From NCBI GenBank assembly GCA_946479475.1, contig CAMLGG010000141.1, positions 1 to 13,752 of the forward strand: DNA of 13,752 nucleotides, in the 5' to 3' direction. The notes under the pieces were generated by a model that was not told the DNA's origin, did not search any database, and was given only the letters and a program-made list of their open reading frames with translations. This DNA is from an uncultured Ideonella sp. (GTDB lineage Bacteria; Pseudomonadota; Gammaproteobacteria; Burkholderiales; Burkholderiaceae). The position numbers were made by a program, and so were the translations under genes. Below, one piece after another: positions 8,442 through 13,752 of this stretch (position 1 is its first letter; every line of letters begins with the position of its first letter).

Positions 8442-9593
8442 TCAGTGAGGCTTTTCGCGCGGCTCGGCAGGCGCCGCGACGACCCGCACCGGCAGCCGCT
8501 TCATGCGCTCGGCGGCGCGGGTCCTGTCCTTCACCTCGCCCGCCAGCTGGCCGCAGGCGGCGTCGATGTCGTCCCCGCGCGTCTTGCGCACGGTGGTGAC
8601 GATACCTGCGTCCTGGAGGATCTTGGCGAAGGCCATCACCCGTGCGCGCGGCGATCGGTGCAGGCCGGACGCCGGGAACGGATTGAACGGGATGAGGTTG
8701 AGCTTGCAGGGCACATGGTGGCCGCCACGCCCTTTCACCAGCGCCAGCAGCTGACGGGCGTGCTCGTCGCTGTCGTTGACGCCATCGAGCATGCAGTACT
8801 CGAAGGTGATGAAGTCGCGCGGCGCCGCCTCGAGGTAGCGCCGGCAGGCCGCCAGCAGCTCGGCCAGCGGGTACTTGCGGTTCAGGGGCACGAGCTCGTC
8901 GCGCAACGCATCGTTCGGGGCATGCAGCGAAACCGCCAGGGCCACCGGGCAATCTTCCTTCAGGCGATCCATCATGGGGACCACGCCCGAGGTGGAGACG
9001 GTGACCCGGCGGCGGGAAAGGCCGTAGCCGTGGTCGTCCAGCATCGCCTTCAGCGCCGGGACCAGGGCCGAATAGTTCTGCAGCGGCTCGCCCATGCCCA
9101 TCATCACCACGTTGGTGATGGCCCGCTCGCCCGCGGCGAGCTTCAGGCGCTGCCGCAGGTGGTGCTCGGCATACCAGAGCTGGGCGAGGATCTCTCCCGT
9201 GCTCAGGTTTCGCGAGAAGCCCTGGTGCCCGGTCGAGCAGAAGCGGCAGCCGACCGCACAGCCGGCCTGCGACGAGACGCAGAGGGTGCCGCGGTCATCC
9301 TCGGGGATGAAGACGGCCTCGACCGCATTGCCGGCGCCGACGTCGAACAGCCACTTGATGGTGCCGTCCGCCGAGGCCTGCTCGGTCGCGACGGGCAGGG
9401 GCCGGACCTCGGCCGCGCCCGCGAGCTTGTCGCGCAGCGACTTGGCCAGGTCGGTCATGGCGCCGAAATCGGCGGCGCCCTTCTGGTGGATCCAGCGAAA
9501 GAGCTGGGTGGCGCGAAAGCGCTTCTCGCCCAGGCCCTCGCAATAGGCGGCCAGGCCGTCGAGGTCGAAGTCAAGAAGGTTGACGAGACTCAT
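8442..9593 (-). CDS. rlmN: Dual-specificity rRNA/tRNA adenine-C2 methyltransferase RlmN
   Basis: RlmN is a radical-SAM enzyme that methylates C2 of A2503 in 23S rRNA and of A37 in several tRNAs. The 383-residue product has an N-terminal RNA-binding helical region ([16 protein letters not shown], about 24-39). The radical-SAM cluster CAVGCRFC gives Cys 112, 116 and 119. The conserved Cys 105 ([10 protein letters not shown]) and Cys 347 (DIDAACGQL) match the two mechanistic cysteines of E. coli RlmN. Other landmarks are [14 protein letters not shown] (161-174), [10 protein letters not shown] (197-206), AVSLHAPND (220-228) and LIPFNPFP (300-307). The ATG at 9593 gives [10 protein letters not shown], the family N-terminus. 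There is no clear ribosome site; a 7-bp hairpin abuts the start codon. ndk ends 27 bases upstream. Confidence 0.97.
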   Translation of the reverse strand: MSLVNLLDFDLDGLAAYCEGLGEKRFRATQLFRWIHQKGAADFGAMTDLAKSLRDKLAGAAEVRPLPVATEQASADGTIKWLFDVGAGNAVEAVFIPEDDRGTLCVSSQAGCAVGCRFCSTGHQGFSRNLSTGEILAQLWYAEHHLRQRLKLAAGERAITNVVMMGMGEPLQNYSALVPALKAMLDDHGYGLSRRRVTVSTSGVVPMMDRLKEDCPVALAVSLHAPNDALRDELVPLNRKYPLAELLAACRRYLEAAPRDFITFEYCMLDGVNDSDEHARQLLALVKGRGGHHVPCKLNLIPFNPFPASGLHRSPRARVMAFAKILQDAGIVTTVRKTRGDDIDAACGQLAGEVKDRTRAAERMKRLPVRVVAAPAEPREKPH

Positions 9594-9616
9594 CGCGACG
9601 TCAGGCCGCCGTCGCG
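9594..9616 (-). other. Hairpin abutting the rlmN start codon
   Basis: On the transcribed strand CGCGACG (9610-9616) and CGTCGCG (9594-9600) form a perfect 7-bp GC stem around a 9-base loop. It ends at the base just before the rlmN ATG and starts four bases after the ndk stop. It covers the place where a ribosome site should be. It may limit independent initiation, so that translation of ndk is needed to open it. The structure is seen; the effect is inferred. Confidence 0.45.
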
Positions 9617-9620
9617 CCTT

Positions 9621-10046
9621 TCAGCGCGAGTGGATGTTCATGCCGGGGAAGAAGAACGCCACTTCGACCGCGGCCGTTTCGGCGGCGTCCGAGCCGTGCA
9701 CGGCGTTCGCGTCGATCGAGTCGGCGAAGTCGGCGCGGATGGTGCCCTTGTCGGCCTTCTTCGGGTCGGTGGCGCCCATCAGCTCGCGGTTCTTGGCGAT
9801 CGCGCCCTCGCCTTCGAGGACCTGCACCATCACCGGGCCGGAGATCATGAAGCTGACCAGGTCGTTGAAGAAGGGACGCGCCTTGTGCACGGCGTAGAAC
9901 GCCTCGGCGTCGGCACGCGAAAGCTGCATCATGCGGGCAGCGATGACCTTCAGGCCGGCACCCTCGAAACGGGCGTAGATCTGGCCGATCACGTTCTTGG
10001 CGACGGCGTCGGGCTTGATGATCGAGAGGGTGCGTTCGATGGCCAT
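9621..10046 (-). CDS. ndk: Nucleoside diphosphate kinase
   Basis: Ndk moves the gamma-phosphate of ATP to other nucleoside diphosphates through a phosphohistidine, balancing NTP and dNTP pools in the cytoplasm. The 141-residue product has the expected length. It shows [12 protein letters not shown] (residues 4-15), [16 protein letters not shown] (57-72), [14 protein letters not shown] (91-104) and the active-site NAVHGSD with His 117. The ATG at 10046 has AAGGA eight bases upstream. A 115-base gap separates it from rluB, the largest gap in the main run, and contains a possible promoter. Neighbouring rlmN starts 27 bases downstream; the ndk-rlmN order is typical of betaproteobacteria. Confidence 0.98.
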   Translation of the reverse strand: MAIERTLSIIKPDAVAKNVIGQIYARFEGAGLKVIAARMMQLSRADAEAFYAVHKARPFFNDLVSFMISGPVMVQVLEGEGAIAKNRELMGATDPKKADKGTIRADFADSIDANAVHGSDAAETAAVEVAFFFPGMNIHSR

Positions 10047-10054
10047 GGCTGGAT

Positions 10055-10059
10055 TCCTT
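10055..10059 (-). promoter_or_regulatory. Shine-Dalgarno site of ndk
   Basis: AAGGA lies eight bases before the ATG at 10046, and a second AAGGA occurs eight bases further upstream (10063-10067). A strong site fits an abundant housekeeping enzyme. Confidence 0.65.
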
Positions 10060-10101
10060 GCTTCCTTGAGTTGATGTCGTGGCCCGGTGCCTGCCGAGCA
10101 A

Positions 10102-10124
10102 AGCCTTGCATTTTAGCCTTGCAT
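10102..10124 (-). promoter_or_regulatory. Direct repeat and possible -10 element upstream of ndk
   Basis: On the minus strand the decamer ATGCAAGGCT occurs twice (10115-10124 and 10102-10111), three bases apart. The join creates TAAAAT (10110-10115), one base from the TATAAT consensus. It lies 64 bases ahead of the ndk ATG. No good -35 hexamer sits 16-18 bases upstream, so the promoter call is tentative. A tandem operator half-site is an alternative reading. Confidence 0.3.
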
Positions 10125-10161
10125 GGTGAATCGACGGGCGCTGCGGGCCGGTGCCTTCTCT

Positions 10162-12135
10162 TCAGCGGCGCCCGCCGCGGCGGCCACCCTTGCCATGCGC
10201 CTTGCGCAGGAAGGCATCGGCGCCGATGTAGCCGACCGAGGTCTGCATAGGATCGGGCTCGCGCTGGTTCCCGCCACCCTTGGGACCGCCCTTGCCGCCC
10301 CCCTTGCCGCCGAAGCCTCGCTGCGGCTGGACGAAGCGCTTGTCGTACGTCTGCTGAAGCGGGTTGGGGATGGGGCCGTTCTCGTAGTCCTCCTCGCGGC
10401 GAGCCGAGCGCTCGCGCTGGATGTGGCGCTTGTCGAAGGTCTGCTGCAGCGGGTTGGGGATGCGCGCCGGATCCCCCGGCTCGCGAAACTCGCCCGGGAG
10501 CCGGTCGGGCTCCTGGCGCTCCGGCCTGTCGCGGCGCTTTTCCTGCGGGGGCCTCTTCTTGCCCTGGACGTTGTTGCCGCGCTGCTGTTCGCCCTGGCGC
10601 TCCGGACGGCCCTCCTGGCCGCGCTTGCCGCCACGCTGGTCTCGCTGGTCTCGGCGGTTGCCCTCGCCTCGCTGCTCCTGCCGGCCGCCGTCGGTGATCT
10701 GGCGCAAGGCGCGAAGGTCGGCATCGCCCAGGTCGACCCAGGCCCCGCGCTTCAAGCCGCGGGGCAGCACCACGCAGCCGTAGCGGATGCGGATCAGGCG
10801 GCTCACCGTCAGGCCGACGGCGTCGAAGAGCTTGCGGACCTCGCGGTTGCGCCCCTCGGAAATGACGACGCGGTACCAGTGGTTGACGCCTTCGCCGCCG
10901 CCGTCCTCGATCGACTTGAACGCGGCCGCCTGGCCCTCGATCTCGACGCCGGCGAGCAGCTGCTCGCGTGCCTCCTTCTCGAGGGTGCCGAGCACGCGGA
11001 CCGCGTATTCACGCTCGACGCCGAAACGCGGGTGCATCAGCTTGTTGGCCAGGTCGCCGGAGGTCGTGAACAGCAACAGGCCCTCAGTGTTGATGTCGAG
11101 CCGACCGACCGACTGCCACTTGCCCTGGGCGAGCCGCGGCAGGCGGCGGAAGACCGTCGGACGCTGCTGCGGGTCGTCGTGGGAGACCACCTCGCCGACC
11201 GGCTTGTGATACGCGATCACACGCGCCGGCGGAGGGGCGATGCGGATCCGCACCGGCTTGCCGTCGAGGGTGACGCGGTCGCCGAACGACACGCGCATCC
11301 CGGTGTGGGCCACCTCGCCGTTGACCTGGACCCTTCCGTCGATGATGGCCTGCTCCATGTCGCGGCGCGAGCCTATGCCCGACTGGGCCAGCACCTTGTG
11401 GAGCTTGGGAGCGTCAGGATCCGGCTGCAGCACCCGCTTGTCGGCGCCTTCTTCGGCAACCGGCTCGCTGGCGGCCTCCGAGTCCTGAGCGATCTCGCCC
11501 TCGGCAGGCGCCTCGTCCGGGACGCCTCCCGCTTCCGGCTCGTTTTCGGCGAGGGCCTCGTCCGCACCGTCGAACTCGCCGGCGAGCACGGCCGCGAAAA
11601 GCTCGCCCGTGTCCGGCGCTGCCACGGCGGGCGCCGCAGCCTCAGGCGGCGCGCCTGCCTGTTCTTCACGCTCCCCGCGCTCCCCACCGCGCCGGCGGCG
11701 CCGGCGATTGCGGCTGCGACGCGATTCACCCTCGCCATCCGGCCCCTCCTCGCCTTGCGCGCGAGGCTCGTCGGCCCCGGAAGCGGCGGATTCGGCCGAT
11801 GCAACGAACGCCTCGGCCGGCGCAGCTTCGACGCGCAGGGGCTCGGCCGCCGGAGCGGGCTCCGCCGCCGGCACCGGTTCAGCAGCGCCAGCAGCTTCGC
11901 CTTCGGTGTCCTTCTTGGCCACACGGGTCCGCTTGCGGGCCGGCTTGGCCGGCGCGGACTGCACCGGCGGGTCTTCTGCGACCGGCGCGCCAGTCGCTTC
12001 ACCAGCCTCGGGCTCCGCAGCCTTGCGCGTCCGCGTCCGGCGCTTCGGCGCGGGGGATGCCCCGTCGGCCACGGCGTCGCTGGCAGGGCCAGCCTCGGCG
12101 GGCAAGGGCTGGTCGGACTTGGGATCGGTGTTCAT
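10162..12135 (-). CDS. rluB: 23S rRNA pseudouridine synthase RluB with long disordered tails
   Basis: RluB isomerises U2605 (E. coli numbering) of 23S rRNA to pseudouridine. The folded core lies at residues 243-475. An S4 RNA-binding domain covers 243-290 ([16 protein letters not shown]). The catalytic domain has [14 protein letters not shown] (308-321), the catalytic Asp 347 in [11 protein letters not shown], and [18 protein letters not shown] (424-441), followed by [10 protein letters not shown]. The protein has 657 residues, more than twice the E. coli length of about 290. The first 240 residues are low-complexity Ala/Glu/Pro with basic patches ([13 protein letters not shown] at 139-151). 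The last 180 are Arg/Gln/Gly-rich and contain a repeated motif. The ATG at 12135 overlaps the scpB stop as ATGA, and AGAAGAAG precedes it. Extended RluB forms are common in Burkholderiales; what the tails do is not known to me. Confidence 0.93.
   Translation of the reverse strand: MNTDPKSDQPLPAEAGPASDAVADGASPAPKRRTRTRKAAEPEAGEATGAPVAEDPPVQSAPAKPARKRTRVAKKDTEGEAAGAAEPVPAAEPAPAAEPLRVEAAPAEAFVASAESAASGADEPRAQGEEGPDGEGESRRSRNRRRRRRGGERGEREEQAGAPPEAAAPAVAAPDTGELFAAVLAGEFDGADEALAENEPEAGGVPDEAPAEGEIAQDSEAASEPVAEEGADKRVLQPDPDAPKLHKVLAQSGIGSRRDMEQAIIDGRVQVNGEVAHTGMRVSFGDRVTLDGKPVRIRIAPPPARVIAYHKPVGEVVSHDDPQQRPTVFRRLPRLAQGKWQSVGRLDINTEGLLLFTTSGDLANKLMHPRFGVEREYAVRVLGTLEKEAREQLLAGVEIEGQAAAFKSIEDGGGEGVNHWYRVVISEGRNREVRKLFDAVGLTVSRLIRIRYGCVVLPRGLKRGAWVDLGDADLRALRQITDGGRQEQRGEGNRRDQRDQRGGKRGQEGRPERQGEQQRGNNVQGKKRPPQEKRRDRPERQEPDRLPGEFREPGDPARIPNPLQQTFDKRHIQRERSARREEDYENGPIPNPLQQTYDKRFVQPQRGFGGKGGGKGGPKGGGNQREPDPMQTSVGYIGADAFLRKAHGKGGRRGGRR
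10327..10461 (-). repeat. Repeated 15-residue motif in the RluB tail
   Basis: [15 protein letters not shown] (residues 559-573, bases 10417-10461) and [15 protein letters not shown] (589-603, bases 10327-10371) differ at only three positions and are exactly 90 bases apart. A degenerate third element, [17 protein letters not shown], follows at residues 626-642 (10210-10260). The spacer between the first two is charged and unrelated. This looks like a short linear binding motif kept in a disordered tail. Confidence 0.8.
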
Positions 12136-12974
12136 GCTTCTTCTGGCGCGTTCTTGGGGGTGGGAGGGGGAACTTCGGATTCGACCGCCGCAATTTCGGA
12201 CGGACGTGGGTCTTCGACCTCGGTCGGTGCGGGAGTCGGTTCGGCAACTACCGCCGGCGACTGGCCGGCCGCTTCGGCAGGTCCGGCAGGTCCGGCAGGT
12301 CCGGCGGCTTCGACGTCTTGCGCCTGAGGGTCCTCGGGGACTTCCAAGGCTTCCGGGGGCTCGCCCCCTGGCGTCACCGGGCTTTCGAGCGGCAGCTCGC
12401 CCTGGTCGTGCAGCAGGTCGGGCTGCGCCACGGCGCCCAGGGCGCTCAAGGCCTGCGAACCTGCGGGCCCGTCGAGGACCGGCAGCCTGTCGAGGCTCTC
12501 GAGACCGAGGTCGTCGAGGAACTGCTTCGTCGTCGCGTACAGCGCGGGACGGCCAGGCGCGTCCCGGTGGCCGATGGCCTCGATCCAGTTGCGGTCCTCG
12601 AGCTGCTTGATGATCTGGCTCGAGACCACGACCCCTCGGATGTCCTCGATGTCGCCGCGCGTGACAGGCTGGCGATACGCGATGATCGCCAGCGTCTCGA
12701 GCACGGCGCGGGAATACCGCGGCGGCTTCTCCGGATTCAACCGATCGAGGAACTCGCGCATCTCGGGCCGGCTCTGGAAGCGCCAGCCAGTGGCCAGGGC
12801 CACGAGCTCCACGCCGCGGCCGGACCAGTCGCGGCCGAGTTCATCGAGCAGCGACCGGAGGGTGTCGGTGCCGAGCTGCTCGGCGAACAGCGCACGCATG
12901 TCGCGCAGCGGCATCGGCTGGCTGGCGCAGATGAGCGCCGTCTCGAGCACGCGTTTGGCGTCCTGTGTATTCAT
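12132..12974 (-). CDS. scpB: Segregation and condensation protein B
   Basis: ScpB binds ScpA and the SMC ATPase (or acts with MksB/MukB-like partners) to compact and segregate the chromosome. The 280-residue product has two winged-helix domains at about residues 1-80 and 85-165. Landmarks are [14 protein letters not shown] (7-20), [21 protein letters not shown] (86-106), the family-diagnostic DIRGV (111-115) and [18 protein letters not shown] (141-158). From about 166 the protein turns into an acidic, Pro/Ala-rich tail of some 115 residues, longer than in many ScpB proteins, with a GPA repeat. The ATG at 12974 gives [11 protein letters not shown]; a TTG two codons earlier (12980) is possible, and neither has a clear ribosome site. 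The stop overlaps the rluB ATG. scpA is not in this window, and the rluD-like gene lies 398 bases upstream. Confidence 0.94.
   Translation of the reverse strand: MNTQDAKRVLETALICASQPMPLRDMRALFAEQLGTDTLRSLLDELGRDWSGRGVELVALATGWRFQSRPEMREFLDRLNPEKPPRYSRAVLETLAIIAYRQPVTRGDIEDIRGVVVSSQIIKQLEDRNWIEAIGHRDAPGRPALYATTKQFLDDLGLESLDRLPVLDGPAGSQALSALGAVAQPDLLHDQGELPLESPVTPGGEPPEALEVPEDPQAQDVEAAGPAGPAGPAEAAGQSPAVVAEPTPAPTEVEDPRPSEIAAVESEVPPPTPKNAPEEA
12273..12308 (-). repeat. 9-bp tandem repeat in scpB encoding Gly-Pro-Ala
   Basis: Four units of the plus-strand 9-mer TCCGGCAGG lie head to tail: two perfect, one with a single change and the last diverged. On the coding strand they read GGA CCT GCC three times, giving [14 protein letters not shown] and CCT are otherwise avoided in this high-GC region, which suggests recent copying by slippage. 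Unit changes would keep the frame. Confidence 0.75.
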
Positions 12975-13321
12975 CGACAAGGATCAATGGCTGCAATCGG
13001 CAGCGACGGACTTCAACGGACTACGACAAAGAGCGCCCATCCGGCTAGGACAATGCCCCGCGGCAGCGCGCATCGCGACACGGGCCATCGCGCAGGCGGG
13101 TATCGACCAGGGGCGTCGATCGGGCGTTTCGCTGGCAAGGATTTCGGCGCGGCTGCGGTGAGGTCTGGCCAGCCCTTCCCTGAGCCTGGCGGCAGACGGC
13201 GACGGCAACGGCCCGACACCGTGCTCGATCGCGCCTTCATGGCGCCGCGCGCGACAGCTGCTGAGCTTGTGAGCGCGGGTCTTCCGGGCAATTCCCGCAG
13301 GACCGATCGGCTTGAATGGCT

Positions 13322-13327
13322 ATTCTA
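13322..13327 (-). promoter_or_regulatory. Possible -10 element upstream of scpB
   Basis: TAGAAT on the minus strand differs from TATAAT at one base and stands out in a GC-rich setting. No hexamer like TTGACA lies 16-18 bases upstream. If used, it would give a leader of about 340 bases before scpB. Confidence 0.25.
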
Positions 13328-13349
13328 ACCCTGCCCCGGGGACAGGCGT

Positions 13350-13362
13350 CGGGGAATCCCCG
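13350..13362 (-). other. Palindrome after the rluD-like stop codon
   Basis: CGGGGATTCCCCG on the minus strand forms a 5-bp GC stem with a 3-base loop, ten bases past the stop codon. A second palindrome, CCCCGGGG, lies at 13334-13341. No U-run follows, so it is not a standard intrinsic terminator, but it may mark the 3' end of the upstream transcript. Confidence 0.3.
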
Positions 13363-13372
13363 CGTTGCGGGC

Positions 13373-13752
13373 TCAGCGCCTGGCGATCGAATCCCACGCC
13401 GCCGCGAAATCCGCCGGAGGGGGCACCTCGAACCGCAGCGGCTCGCGGGTGATCGGATGGGCCAGCGCGAGCTCGGCCGCATGCAGGGCCTGACGCTGCA
13501 TGCCGAGCGCCGGCCTGCCGCCATACACCGCATCCGCCACGAGGGGATGACCCTTCGAGGCCAGGTGGACACGGATCTGGTGCGTCCTCCCCGTGTGCAG
13601 TTCGCAGCGCACCGCGCTGATCCCTTCGCGCTGCGCCACCGGGAAGACATCCGTGCGGGCCGGCTTGCCGCCGGGCACGACGGCCATGCGGATGCGCGAC
13701 ACCGGATCCCGGCCGATCGGCGCATCGATGGTGAAGGGCTGCAGGCCGGTCT
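13373..13752 (-). CDS. rluD: RluD/RluA-family 23S rRNA pseudouridine synthase, C-terminal part (runs off the right edge)
   Basis: RluD makes pseudouridines 1911, 1915 and 1917 in helix 69 of 23S rRNA. Only the last 125 codons are present. They show FTIDAPIGRDP (6-16 of the visible part), GKPARTDV (28-35), the RluA-family signature LHTGRTHQIRVHLASKGHPL (51-70), VADAVYGG (71-78) and RQALHAAELALAHPIT near the end. The catalytic HRLD segment, the S4 domain and the start lie beyond the window. Length, motifs and the PPPADFAAAW ending fit betaproteobacterial RluD best, but another RluA-family member cannot be excluded from this part alone. In many relatives pgeF directly follows rluD; here a non-coding gap and scpB follow instead. 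Confidence 0.82.
   Translation of the reverse strand, partial: TGLQPFTIDAPIGRDPVSRIRMAVVPGGKPARTDVFPVAQREGISAVRCELHTGRTHQIRVHLASKGHPLVADAVYGGRPALGMQRQALHAAELALAHPITREPLRFEVPPPADFAAAWDSIARR

Larger units (their letters stand above)
12975..13372. other. 398-base gap between rluD-like gene and scpB with no convincing gene
   Basis: No frame here looks like a protein gene. The best minus-strand candidate, an ATG at 13240 ending at 13013 (75 codons), has roughly 30% of its codons ending in A or T. Neighbouring genes rarely do so. It also has no recognisable motif and no ribosome site. The gap does hold two GC palindromes and a TAGAAT sequence just after the rluD-like stop. Likely contents are the terminator region of the upstream gene and the promoter and leader of scpB. 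A small RNA cannot be excluded. Confidence 0.6.

Noticed and set aside
8379..10250. Plus-strand open frame of 623 codons across rlmN and ndk
   Set aside because: Antisense shadow of two confidently identified genes, with no motif and no ribosome site.
10123..12327. Plus-strand open frame of 734 codons opposite rluB
   Set aside because: Antisense to RluB. Its Ala/Leu-rich character reflects the complement of Glu/Arg/Ala codons, not a membrane protein.
13013..13291. Small minus-strand open frame in the rluD-scpB gap
   Set aside because: Codon third positions are much less GC-rich than in neighbouring genes, there is no Shine-Dalgarno site, and no motif is recognisable. Start is ambiguous (13291 or 13240). 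Not supported as a gene.
1..13752. Search for CRISPR arrays, insertion sequences, integrase or toxin-antitoxin genes, tRNA and rRNA
   Set aside because: No regularly spaced repeats, transposase motifs, terminal inverted repeats or tRNA cloverleaf sequences were seen by eye. The window is almost filled by conserved housekeeping genes.

Overview
The window is about 13.75 kb of high-GC DNA, estimated by eye in the mid-to-high 60s percent. It is densely packed and every supported gene lies on the minus strand. Protein similarity and gene order point to a betaproteobacterium of the order Burkholderiales. Markers are an 80-residue Hfq, a 430-residue IspG of the larger type, a large RluB with long disordered tails, and the run ndk-rlmN-pilW-rodZ-ispG-hisS-yfgM-bamB-der-hfq-hflX. 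I cannot name a genus with confidence.

Layout in transcription order, from high to low coordinates. (1) The C-terminal third of an RluD-type 23S rRNA pseudouridine synthase enters from the right edge. It is followed by a gap of about 400 bases with no convincing gene. (2) scpB (chromosome condensation) and rluB (pseudouridine synthase) overlap by ATGA. (3) ndk (nucleotide pools) has a good ribosome site and a possible promoter. (4) rlmN (rRNA/tRNA methylation), pilW/pilF (type IV pilus lipoprotein), rodZ (cell shape), ispG (isoprenoid synthesis), hisS (histidyl-tRNA synthetase), a YfgM-like membrane protein, bamB (outer-membrane assembly lipoprotein) and der (ribosome GTPase) follow with gaps of 0-84 bases or small overlaps. 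(5) hfq and the first 134 codons of hflX finish the window at the left edge.

Most of these genes serve ribosome and RNA maturation (rluD, rluB, rlmN, hisS, der, hfq, hflX) or envelope building (pilW, rodZ, ispG for undecaprenyl precursors, yfgM, bamB). In Escherichia coli the rlmN-to-der block and the hfq-hflX block sit at separate loci; here they are joined. Short overlaps and non-ATG starts suggest translational coupling through much of the run.

I found no mobile element, tRNA, rRNA, CRISPR array or clear horizontally acquired segment, and no strong evidence for a new biological system. The points most worth a second look are the repeated motif in the RluB tail, a hairpin directly abutting the rlmN start codon, the non-ATG starts clustered at the der end, the ndk upstream repeat, and the non-coding gap upstream of scpB.
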